From Lachnospiraceae bacterium (GTDB lineage: Bacteria; Bacillota; Clostridia; Lachnospirales; Lachnospiraceae), in NCBI GenBank assembly GCA_019423745.1, contig JAHZAV010000019.1, forward strand, positions 3,139-54,389: a stretch of 51,251 bases of DNA. Direction: 5' to 3'. Position numbers and translations under genes: made by a program. The notes beneath the pieces were generated by a model that saw nothing but the letters and a program-made list of their open reading frames with translations, did no database searches and was not told where the DNA came from. Shown piece after piece: positions 18,047-26,075 of this stretch. How positions within the stretch are numbered: position 1 is the first letter of the stretch; each line of letters starts with the position of its first letter.

Positions 18047-21000
18047 CTAATTCTCGATAAGAGAACTTGAACTTATTTTTGAAAGCAGCCTATACACATC
18101 ACCGACTTCCATTGGCTTATAGCAAAAAAACCCTTGTATCATATCACAGCCTGATTCATAAATCATACGACACTGTTCTTCTGTCTCCACTCCTTCCATA
18201 CATACCTGCTTACCGAATCTATGACATGCATATACTATACTGGAAATAAAATCCTTCTTATCAAGCGAATCCATCATCTCTCCTAAAAGAGTTTTATCCA
18301 GTTTAATAATATTTGTTGGATACTGGAGCAACATTCTTAAAGATGAATATCCACTTCCAAAGTCATCCAAAGCAATCCTGATACCCATACGTTTACACGT
18401 TTCAACAAAACGAAGCAATTTTTCCGGCTGTGCATCCATGCAGCTCTCTGTCATTTCTGCCACAAGATGAGAACCATCAAGCCTGTATTTTTGAAGCGTC
18501 TTCTCCATGAAATCGGGAAATGTTTCATCGGTCAACTGAAGCAAACTTACATTAAAGCTCAAATAAAAATTTTCATGATACGATATTAAACGCATACAAG
18601 TACAAACAGTCTGTTCAAAAACCCATCTCCCTACTGGCTGAATCATATTATCTTTCTCCAGTACAGGCACAAAAAATGCAGGAGATACGTCTTTACCCTT
18701 AAACTTCCAGCGAAGCAAAACTTCTCCCCCAATAATGGAACCATCCTTAGCAGAAACCACCGGTTGAATTACAATCCGGAAATTTTCCATATCATTAAGT
18801 ACATCCCGATTCAGAGCAAGCGCCTGATCAGCGAAATATCTTGCTTTTTGGATACTCTCATCTGAATACTCCAAATACTGCTGGCTCGAATCATGTTTTG
18901 CAATTCTAAGAAGAGCCACCAGTTCTTCCAGAAAATCAGAAGGCAGACAATGGATCTTCTGGCAATCCACCAGAGCAAACGAACATGGGTTCTTAACAGT
19001 AACTCCCATAATACTATACCCGTAGCAGATGATATCTCTGATCTTCGCAACCAGCTCTTCTTGATCTTGAGAATACGCTGAATCCACAATTGCTACACAG
19101 CGCATTCCTTCCAACCTGTAGAATGACATTTTATCTGACAACTTTTCTGTCAGTTCATCAGCAATGGTTTTCAAAAGGCGATCACTGTAAGCCCTTCCTC
19201 TTGTTCTGTTAATCTCCGAAATATTATGGAGACTAAATCCAATAACAAGCCCCTTCCCTCCTTTTTGTCTTACCTCTTCCAGACACCTAAACATAGCCGA
19301 TTCTCTTAGAAAATTTGTCACAGAATCAACGACAAACTCATCATCCTGATGACTAATTCTACCTGCAAAAAACAAAGGTTCTCTCTTCTCTTCATCCCAT
19401 TTTAAAACGCCATAGCATCGAATCCAAATATTTCTTCCATCTGCTTTCCTGACCTGATAACGCAAATCATGAATGCTTCTTTTCTCTTTGAACATTGTAT
19501 TAAGTGTTGTCCAGTAAATTTCCCTAGCCTTAGATGAGGGAATCCTTTTTTCCCATTCATGAAGCAATGCAGGTACAACATTACTCTCAAACCCAAATTC
19601 ATCCTTCATATTATCTGAGATAAAGAACACATTTTTCTTCATATCTCCAAAGTAAAAATAACCTTGTGTATTGTCCTGCGCCATCGCACGAAATAAAAAT
19701 TCCATATCATGATATGTAGTATCCAGGAAACGATAAAAAATACTATCCATCTTGTCTTTTCTATCCAGATGTTCTCTTTGTTTCCTATCCCGTATTTCAC
19801 TTTCTCCCATCCGATGTCGATATGCCTTTTTATCCTCATACATTGTCTGATCTGCCAAAGAGATTAAAACATCCAGATCTTCTCCGACTTTGTCAGACCA
19901 TATATATCCGGACGCAATATGATTTTTGTCTTTTTGGATATCCTGACGCAATTTTTTCACAGCTCTCATAAACTCTGTTTCACATATATCCAAAAACACT
20001 GCAAGGAATTCATCTCCTCCTACTCGGTAGATACAATCTGTATTGAGACCATTACGAATCACCTGATAGGAATGTTGAATCAGTTTATCTCCCTCTGCAT
20101 GTCCCAAAGAATCATTCACATACTTCAGACCAGTGATATCACAATAAACGAGGCCAATGCTTCCTGCTTTCATAAAACCTTGGCTATGTTCATAAAGTGC
20201 ATTCCGATTATATGCACCGGTAAGGGCATCATGATAACTAAGCAGGTGCAGATGGTTAAGAAGGTCTCTTCGTTTCAGCAAGGATATTACAAAATAACCG
20301 ATCACTTTAAGGAGGGAATTCAACATTGACATCATGTCTTCTTTAGGATTATCCACTCCAATCAACCCCGACACACATCCATCTACGATGATTGGACCTG
20401 CTACAAGACGATCGATATGCTGTGGCTTTAAAATGGCATAAGCAATGGGATACTTTTCCCGTATTGTCTCCAAGTCATATATCGTTACAAGATCATTATT
20501 TTCAAACAACTCGATCCACCAGTCTATACTGTCCAATGGAATATCCTGAAGGATCTCCTTCTGCGTCTCGACATCCTGTGCACACCATTCATAGGTATTA
20601 TTTGCAATATCCTGATCAAACTCAAACACATAAACTCTGTCACACTGAAAAGTCTTTCCGATATATTTTAGCACCTTATTCAGCGCATCCTCTGGATTTG
20701 CCGCTGAAAAAAACTGCCTCATACATTCATTCAGCAAGGTCTCTGTACGAGTATAGTAATATGCTGTACGATAATTATCCTGCGTCTCCATATCAATAGC
20801 AATCTCTATTCTACAGTCTCTTCCCTTAAATCTCACAACGCTGTCTTTTATTAAAAACTTCTTTTTTAATACTGGATTATTATGAATCCAGGAAATAAAG
20901 TGATGCTCCTTAAGGTTTGGATTTGTACAGAAACGGCAGGGAGAATGTTCCCCTTGTAATACTTCATAACACTTCTTACCTACATAGGATTCTTCTTTCT

Positions 21001-21115
21001 GAAAATCTAATGATTCTCGAAGCTTCTTATTCATATACATCAGCTCATGTGTCTCCATATCAGAAACATACACCATCTCATCCAACTCTTCAAAAAAATC
21101 TATTAATGTATCCAT
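18047..21115 (-). CDS. PAS/GGDEF/EAL cyclic-di-GMP signalling protein
   Basis: A 1022-aa cytoplasmic protein with no clear membrane segments. Order: N-terminal PAS-like region (1-110), GAF-like region (about 125-285), GGDEF domain with an intact YRVGGDEF site near residue 365, second PAS-like region (about 450-580), a second degenerate GGDEF-like region (about 590-740, site replaced by RLEGMRCV), and an EAL domain. The EAL motif is EVL in GGEVLLRW near residue 797, with AEMTES, DDFGSGYSS near 918 and QGFFCYKPM near the end, so phosphodiesterase activity looks possible. It could both make and degrade c-di-GMP. As cargo of element 1 next to surface proteins it may couple attachment or secretion to a signal. 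ATG at 21115 follows AGAGGATGCGG. Confidence 0.9.
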   Translation of the reverse strand: MDTLIDFFEELDEMVYVSDMETHELMYMNKKLRESLDFQKEESYVGKKCYEVLQGEHSPCRFCTNPNLKEHHFISWIHNNPVLKKKFLIKDSVVRFKGRDCRIEIAIDMETQDNYRTAYYYTRTETLLNECMRQFFSAANPEDALNKVLKYIGKTFQCDRVYVFEFDQDIANNTYEWCAQDVETQKEILQDIPLDSIDWWIELFENNDLVTIYDLETIREKYPIAYAILKPQHIDRLVAGPIIVDGCVSGLIGVDNPKEDMMSMLNSLLKVIGYFVISLLKRRDLLNHLHLLSYHDALTGAYNRNALYEHSQGFMKAGSIGLVYCDITGLKYVNDSLGHAEGDKLIQHSYQVIRNGLNTDCIYRVGGDEFLAVFLDICETEFMRAVKKLRQDIQKDKNHIASGYIWSDKVGEDLDVLISLADQTMYEDKKAYRHRMGESEIRDRKQREHLDRKDKMDSIFYRFLDTTYHDMEFLFRAMAQDNTQGYFYFGDMKKNVFFISDNMKDEFGFESNVVPALLHEWEKRIPSSKAREIYWTTLNTMFKEKRSIHDLRYQVRKADGRNIWIRCYGVLKWDEEKREPLFFAGRISHQDDEFVVDSVTNFLRESAMFRCLEEVRQKGGKGLVIGFSLHNISEINRTRGRAYSDRLLKTIADELTEKLSDKMSFYRLEGMRCVAIVDSAYSQDQEELVAKIRDIICYGYSIMGVTVKNPCSFALVDCQKIHCLPSDFLEELVALLRIAKHDSSQQYLEYSDESIQKARYFADQALALNRDVLNDMENFRIVIQPVVSAKDGSIIGGEVLLRWKFKGKDVSPAFFVPVLEKDNMIQPVGRWVFEQTVCTCMRLISYHENFYLSFNVSLLQLTDETFPDFMEKTLQKYRLDGSHLVAEMTESCMDAQPEKLLRFVETCKRMGIRIALDDFGSGYSSLRMLLQYPTNIIKLDKTLLGEMMDSLDKKDFISSIVYACHRFGKQVCMEGVETEEQCRMIYESGCDMIQGFFCYKPMEVGDVYRLLSKISSSSLIEN

Positions 21116-21150
21116 TCCGCATCCTCTGTTTATTGTTTTCTTATCCTTTA

Positions 21151-21330
21151 TCAGTATATCACATTTGCCTCATGAAAGTTCAATAAGTCTTTTTTGTTCA
21201 CGCCATTTTTTCTAATCAAATCCTCTATCTTGGATTCCCAAAATAAATGGATTTCTTTACTGTTAAATACATGATTCAGATTGCCCTCAATATACATCTG
21301 AATCTTAATATTTTGCTTTTTTCTCGACAT
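21151..21330 (-). CDS. Small 59-aa protein at the right end of element 1
   Basis: A short ORF from ATG at 21330, preceded by GAAGGCGG at good spacing. It encodes a charged protein beginning MSRKKQNIKIQMYIEG, with EIHLFWESKIEDLIRK in the middle. It ends about 35 bp before the GGDEF/EAL start and begins about 100 bp from the attR crossover. I do not recognise a family. Its size, basic N-terminus and place beside the attachment site would fit a DNA-binding accessory such as a recombination directionality factor, but there is no direct evidence. Confidence 0.5.
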   Translation of the reverse strand: MSRKKQNIKIQMYIEGNLNHVFNSKEIHLFWESKIEDLIRKNGVNKKDLLNFHEANVIY

Positions 21331-21408
21331 AATAGTCCGCCTTCAAATGCAAAAAGGTTCATACTATTTCTATGAATTTTCTTCCCTTACTATACTTTTC
21401 ATATGCTG

Positions 21409-21452
21409 TTTCCGACGCAATACCATCGGTAAATCAACATTGCTATCCTTAA
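21409..21452. other. attR of element 1
   Basis: Right junction. The element half-site has TTTCC at 21409-21413 and CCATCG at 21423-21428, then two bases, then AA at 21431-21432. The chromosomal sequence that follows (ATCAACATTGC) continues the Walker A codons. Block distances to AA equal those in attL: 2 bp for CCATCG and 17 bp for TTTCC. Confidence 0.8.
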
Positions 21453-22060
21453 TAGCCGGACTTTTAGAACCGGAAAGAGGACTGATTAAAATCAAAGGAA
21501 AATATCTCCGGGAAAGTACAACAAACATTGGCTATATGCTCCAACATGACCAGCTCTTTGAATGGCGTACAATCTATAATAATGTCATCTTAGGACTGGA
21601 AGTCCAGCATATGCTGACAACTAAATCAAAAGAAAAGGCCCATGAACTTTTAGATACTTATGGCCTGAAACAATTTGAAAATTCCAGGCCATCTGAACTG
21701 TCCGGAGGAATGCGGCAAAGAGCCGCCCTCGTCCGAACGCTAGTACTTGAACCGGATATCCTTCTTCTGGATGAACCATTTTCAGCCTTAGATTATCAGA
21801 CCCGTCTCCATGTCGGTGATGATATCGGCCAGATTATCCGCAAGGAAAAAAAGACTGCCATTTTGGTAACCCATGATTTATCAGAGGCTGTGTCACTGGC
21901 AGACAGAGTAATCATATTAAGTTCCCGTCCTGCCTCCATCAAACAAACGCTTTCCCTTGTCTTTCACCTGGATGAAGATACTCCGTTAAATCGTCGGGAT
22001 GCCCCGGAATTCAAAACTTATTTTAATCTAATCTGGAAGGAATTGAACAGTAATGAGTGA
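21433..22060 (+). pseudogene. ABC importer ATPase, 3' fragment
   Basis: Continues the ATPase broken at 9062: KSTLLSLIAG, Q-loop YMLQHDQLFEW, signature LSGGMRQRAAL, Walker B ILLLDEPFSALD, switch histidine VTHDLSEAV. With the 46 residues encoded upstream it gives a 255-aa SsuB/TauB-type ATPase, the normal family length, with no stop or frameshift. An ATG at 21347 inside the element opens a frame into this fragment, but the product lacks the P-loop glycines and should be inactive. Its stop overlaps the permease start by 8 bp, so the two genes are translationally coupled. Confidence 0.93.
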
Positions 22061-22744
22061 TTTATCCACTGCACAATTAAACTATCTGAACAAACAGAAA
22101 AAGTACACTCGGATTGTGCAGATTTCCCGAATCTTCCTTTTACTTGCCTTTTTGTTCATCTGGGAATTCAGCGCAAATGTCGGACTGATCGACTCTTTTA
22201 TTTTCAGCAGCCCTTCTAAAATTGCACTATGCTTTTGGGATATGTTGAAAGATCACAGCATTTTTTCCCACATAGGAGTGACACTCTATGAAACCATCGT
22301 CAGCTTTGCCCTTGTAATTGCCATCAGTCTTCTGATGGCAGTTGTCCTTTGGCTCAGTCCACGACTTTCGGAAGTACTGGATCCTTACCTCGTAGTGCTA
22401 AACAGTCTGCCAAAATCTGCACTTGCCCCTCTTTTAATCGTATGGCTTGGTGCAACCACAACAACCATTATCGTAGCAGGCATGTCGGTGGCCATATTCG
22501 GAAGTATTCTTAATCTTCATACTGCCTTTAAAACTGTAGATCCGGAGAAAGTCAAACTGATCTATACGCTTCGCGGAAATCGCTTTCATGCTTTGACAAA
22601 GGCAGTAATTCCCAGCTCTATTCCTGCCGTTATCAGCACTATGAAGATTAATATCGGTCTATGCCTGGTGGGGGTAATTATTGGTGAATTTCTGGCCGCC
22701 AGAGAAGGCCTTGGGTATCTGATCATATATGCCAGTCAGACATT
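22053..22744 (+). pseudogene. ABC importer permease (SsuC type), 5' fragment
   Basis: Encodes the first 230 residues and part of codon 231 of a six-helix SsuC/TauC-type permease. The typical EAA loop region is present (about residues 165-200) and the end GLGYLIIYASQTF is the usual approach to the last helix. After TT at 22743-22744 the frame enters element 2 and stops at 22841 with 32 foreign residues. The last transmembrane helix is missing and is found at 28782. No substrate-binding protein gene is nearby, so the substrate (sulfonate, thiamine precursor or similar) is unknown. Confidence 0.92.
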
Positions 22745-22779
22745 CCCATGGCAGGAACAAAAGACACTTTTGCCATCGT
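22722..22779. other. attL of element 2
   Basis: Left junction. Permease codons for SQT are followed by TT (22743-22744), the proposed crossover. The element half-site then has GGA at 22754-22756, AAAAGACA at 22759-22766 and CCATCGT at 22773-22779. Each block is mirrored in attR at the same distance from TT. Confidence 0.8.
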
Positions 22780-22797
22780 CTCTGGCATACGGTTTTC

Positions 22798-24519
22798 CTA
22801 CTCCATTACTTTCCAACATCCATGGCCGCCTTTTCCAATAAACTGAATTTTTCCTTCTTTTCTTAGCACTTTTAATTTATAGTTTGCACCGGACAGGCTG
22901 CATCCAAGTATTGCTGCCAAATCTCTGGCTGTAATCTTTGGATTTTCTTTTAACAAGTCTATTATTTCTCTTCTCTCTTCCTGCTTTTGTTCCACACGGT
23001 TGAACATTGTACCGTATGGAACCATCAGCTTTTTTGCGCTGACAAGTTCCATATAAGAAGGGTACACTAAAATCTGGTCTATTTTTTTTAACATCTCTCG
23101 AACACTGGCTCGCTCTATCATGCCTCCTTCCTGTATGTTTTTCACAATTTCAGCAATTCTTTTTTCCCGGGTCTTCATCTGAATAGTTCCTATTTCCAGC
23201 TTTTGCTTTTTCTCTTTGTAAATCTGTAAATCTGTTTCCAGTCTTTTCTGCTTTCTTTTATATATCTCTTCTGAAATCACGCCTTCCAGAAACCTGTCTA
23301 CAAGTAAATCCTGCTGTTTTCTAATCCGCTTCTCCTGCATTTCAAGAAGTTCCTCTTTGCCCTCAGCTGGTTGTTCCAATACCTGTCTTAAAAGAAATAT
23401 CGTATCCTTAATCAACTTCTCACGATCGATCTGAACCTGTTCCATACAAACTTTTTCCAGTAAGATAAATAGCTTTTCCTCCTCAAAAGAAATGTTTTGA
23501 CAGCTTTTTCTTCCTTCTAAAAGATAAGTTTTACATTTCCATTCCACTATCGTAAGCTTTTCTCTCTTCGTTTTCCGAAATCTTCTGTAATACGGTGCCC
23601 CGCAAAAACCACAGATCAATTTCCCACTCAAATCATATTTTCCCTGCCGTCTTCTTGTAGGGTATACATTATGTGTTACAACCTTTGAAGCGCGAAGATC
23701 TATCTGCCTATTTGCATCCACCCAAAGTGTCTGAGACACTGTAGCCGGCACCTTACCTTCATGCCAAAACTGTTGTTCTTTCGGTATCTTTTGTATCTGT
23801 TTCGTTTCAAAATCAAAATGTTGTCTGTGCATAACAGCCGTTCCCATATTCAATGGATTTCTGAGGATACGGAGAATATCATTCTCCGAAAATACTTTGC
23901 CGCTTCTCTTCCTAATTCCTTCATTCCTAAGAATATTGGCAATCGTTCTGCTTCCATATCCATCTGCACAAAGCTGATACATCCTCCTTTTTATATATGC
24001 CTCACTCTCAATCAATTCTACCGATTGATCCGGCAGCTTTCTAAATCCATAAGCATTAGAGGTAAGTATAATAGAACCGCCATTTTTCTGGCGGTTCTGG
24101 TGTGCATTATTGATTTTTTTACTAAGTTCACGACTATACTCTTCTGCAAGAATTGCCTTAATTCCGGTAATCAACGCATCATCTGCAGTATAAAACTTGT
24201 TTTCTATGTAGATATAAAGTTTTTTTCGATTCGTACATAATCGATCTACAAAAAGATACCAGTCCTTTGTATTACGCATGAGGCGATCCTGGGATTTTAT
24301 CACGATTACATCAAATAGCGTTTCCTGTAAATCATCATACAGACGATTATATTCTGTACGCCCTTTTGTAGTTGTCCCTGACCTGCTTTCGATATAACTA
24401 TCTACAAGAGTCCAGCCCATTTGCTTTATGCACTCTTTTGCCTCCATAACCTGTTTGACAAGTGCATCCTTCTGACTTTCTTCTTCCGTACTGCAGCGAG
24501 CATAAATAACTGCCCGCAT
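22798..24519 (-). CDS. Large serine recombinase of element 2 with C-terminal winged helix
   Basis: A 573-aa recombinase. The catalytic domain is residues 1-150, with nucleophile Ser10 in YARCST and VIVIKSQDRLMRN near residue 75. The recombinase domain runs to about 290. The zinc ribbon begins with ICGFCGAPYYRR near residue 303. A coiled coil lies about 385-490. The last 60 residues are unusual: EIIDLLKENPKITARDLAAI then LGCSLSGANYKLKVLRKEGK reads as a winged helix of the Lrp/ArsR-like kind. The stop lies about 54 bp from the attL crossover, the usual place for an integrase. The start follows the 49-aa ORF by 2 bp. It is quite unlike the element 1 enzyme. Confidence 0.93.
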   Translation of the reverse strand: MRAVIYARCSTEEESQKDALVKQVMEAKECIKQMGWTLVDSYIESRSGTTTKGRTEYNRLYDDLQETLFDVIVIKSQDRLMRNTKDWYLFVDRLCTNRKKLYIYIENKFYTADDALITGIKAILAEEYSRELSKKINNAHQNRQKNGGSIILTSNAYGFRKLPDQSVELIESEAYIKRRMYQLCADGYGSRTIANILRNEGIRKRSGKVFSENDILRILRNPLNMGTAVMHRQHFDFETKQIQKIPKEQQFWHEGKVPATVSQTLWVDANRQIDLRASKVVTHNVYPTRRRQGKYDLSGKLICGFCGAPYYRRFRKTKREKLTIVEWKCKTYLLEGRKSCQNISFEEEKLFILLEKVCMEQVQIDREKLIKDTIFLLRQVLEQPAEGKEELLEMQEKRIRKQQDLLVDRFLEGVISEEIYKRKQKRLETDLQIYKEKKQKLEIGTIQMKTREKRIAEIVKNIQEGGMIERASVREMLKKIDQILVYPSYMELVSAKKLMVPYGTMFNRVEQKQEERREIIDLLKENPKITARDLAAILGCSLSGANYKLKVLRKEGKIQFIGKGGHGCWKVME

Positions 24520-24521
24520 AG

Positions 24522-24671
24522 TTACTGCCCATTTCTGAGCAAATCGCTCATTTTCATACGCTCTTTAACTGTAATAAGCTTCTCTTCTTCCAGTAAGGCA
24601 GCTAACTGTAGCATAATTTTTTCATTCCCTGCAGATTTGTTTCGCTCTTTTTCTACTGATTTTTCCAGCAT
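24522..24671 (-). CDS. Small 49-aa protein preceding recombinase 2
   Basis: ATG at 24671 follows GGAGTGAG. The protein is charged, predicted helical: KIMLQLAALLEEEKLITVKE then RMKMSDLLRNGQ. The shape resembles short SHOCT-like helical modules, but I cannot name a family. The stop is 2 bp before the recombinase ATG, so the two are translationally coupled. Being cotranscribed with the recombinase makes a role in controlling recombination plausible. A further 19-codon open stretch ends 4 bp upstream and is not annotated. Confidence 0.6.
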   Translation of the reverse strand: MLEKSVEKERNKSAGNEKIMLQLAALLEEEKLITVKERMKMSDLLRNGQ

Positions 24672-24791
24672 ACACTCACTCCAAACGATAAGATTGATAT
24701 AGCATATGCCGAATATGAATCATCCATGCTTCCATATTTTCGACCTTACATAAACCTGTGGATTCTGAATTTGCCAGATTCTGTCTTTTAT

Positions 24792-25916
24792 CTAACTTCC
24801 GGCAACAAACATTTTCCCAGACAAATAGAGTATAATTAAAAAGGCAAAATTTAAAACTGTAAAAAGGATCAAATATCTTGTCTTTTTTTCAGGATACTGT
24901 ACTACGATATGCTTATATGAAATCAGGCTGGCCATAGAGGCAATCAGTGTCCCAAGTCCTCCCAGGTTTGTACCAATGATCAATCCATTCCATTGATGAG
25001 AAAATCCTGAAAGAAGCAATGCTGCAGGAACATTACTTATTACTTGGCTGGCAATAATACCTACCAGTTCTTCCCTTCCATTTACAACCTGGGATATGAA
25101 CATACGAAATGCCGGGAGTCTCCCCATATTTCCGATAAAGAGAAAAAAAGCGATAAATGTTGCCAGCAGCGCATAATCAATTTTCAAAAAAAGCCCACGG
25201 TTTTCAATAAAAATACCTATTATAATAATTGCCAGCAGAACATAGGAACTGATCCACCCCATGACACAGGTCAGACAAAGCAAAAACAATATGCCATAAT
25301 ACAACATCTTTCCGGTATGCACCGAAACATGAACCTTCGTTGTATAGGATACCTTATCTTTTCTCTTATACCCAAAAATGGTCAGAATTATAAGCAGTAC
25401 TGCTGCAAACAGAGTATAGGGAAATATTACTTGTATAAAACTTTTCACATCCATTCCTGACACAGAAAATAAATACAAATTTTGTGGATTTCCTATGGGT
25501 GTCAGCATGCTTCCTAAATTTGCCGCAATTGTCATCAGGGTAATGGTAAGGCAGACTGTTGTATCCATATCTGCCATTTTTAAAACAAGGATCCCGAAGG
25601 GGATAAACGTAATCAAAGCCACATCATTGGTAATAAACATGCTTCCCAGAAAACAGAGCATAATCAAAACAGCTGCCACACCCCGCTGTGAATGAACCTT
25701 ATTCAGCAAAGCCTCTCCCACTCGGCGGAACACCCCCAGCTCTTTTAATCCTGCCATCACGGCCATTAAACAAAATAAAAGAATCAGTGTTTTCCAATCA
25801 AAATAATCAATATATTGCTTATCTGGTACAACAAAAAAGCAGGAAATCAATGCAAGCAATGAAGCAATGATCAAAACTGTCTCCTGTTGTATAAAAAGGG
25901 TTATTTTTCTTCTCAT
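24792..25916 (-). CDS. Anion transporter of the ArsB/CitM (ion transporter) superfamily
   Basis: A 374-aa integral membrane protein with about ten hydrophobic segments. Diagnostic stretches are FITNDVALITFIPFGILVL near residue 94 and ANLGSMLTPIGNPQNLYLF near residue 130, the repeated Asn/Pro hairpins of this superfamily (SLC13, ArsB, CitMHS). Length is a little short but complete with both halves. It lies between the C1 protease and the recombinase operon on element 2. Substrate cannot be told; di- or tricarboxylate, sulfate or arsenite are family options, and there are no ars genes nearby. Confidence 0.82.
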   Translation of the reverse strand: MRRKITLFIQQETVLIIASLLALISCFFVVPDKQYIDYFDWKTLILLFCLMAVMAGLKELGVFRRVGEALLNKVHSQRGVAAVLIMLCFLGSMFITNDVALITFIPFGILVLKMADMDTTVCLTITLMTIAANLGSMLTPIGNPQNLYLFSVSGMDVKSFIQVIFPYTLFAAVLLIILTIFGYKRKDKVSYTTKVHVSVHTGKMLYYGILFLLCLTCVMGWISSYVLLAIIIIGIFIENRGLFLKIDYALLATFIAFFLFIGNMGRLPAFRMFISQVVNGREELVGIIASQVISNVPAALLLSGFSHQWNGLIIGTNLGGLGTLIASMASLISYKHIVVQYPEKKTRYLILFTVLNFAFLIILYLSGKMFVAGS

Positions 25917-26001
25917 TTTCTTTTTTCCTATCTTACTTTTTATCCATCCATTAATTTAAGTAAAAAAAAAGTCTTTGTCAAGAATATTCTATTTTTGACT
26001 A

Positions 26002-26044
26002 AAAAACACCCCGAACAGTTGTCAAAACTGACATCTGCTCGGGA
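26002..26044 (-). terminator. Terminator of the C1 protease gene
   Basis: On the minus strand CCCGAGCAG pairs with CTGTTCGGG (one G-T), and after one mismatch TGTCA pairs with TGACA around a 4-base loop. A T run follows. It separates the protease gene from the anion transporter. Confidence 0.85.
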
Positions 26045-26075
26045 TTGCTCTTATTCATCCTTTTCGGCTACTATT

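Larger units (their letters stand above)
9063..21432. mobile_element. Element 1: 12.4-kb serine-recombinase integrative element
   Basis: The ends are defined by the split ATPase gene: removing 12,370 bp between the two AA dinucleotides (9061-9062 and 21431-21432) rejoins GGC AAA TCA (Gly-Lys-Ser of Walker A) in frame. Joined element ends form an attP-like site with mirrored blocks TTTCC-N9-CCATCG-N2-AA-N2-CGATGG-N9-GGAAA. Contents, all on the minus strand: a 59-aa ORF, a PAS/GGDEF/EAL protein, a large serine recombinase, a LysR regulator, an M60-type peptidase and a wall-anchored protein. No conjugation, replication or phage structural genes are seen, so transfer would need help. The recombinase lies in the interior rather than at an end, unlike most such elements, so a composite history is possible. 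Confidence 0.9.

Noticed and set aside
16200..18050. A third element nested in element 1 around its internal recombinase
   Set aside because: Neighbouring genes are intact and no matching att-like ends were found around the recombinase, so one element is the simpler reading, though a composite origin is not excluded.
21347..22060. A full-length start for the ATPase from the ATG at 21347
   Set aside because: The N-terminal 28 residues are element sequence and lack the P-loop glycines; the true 5' part is at 8923.
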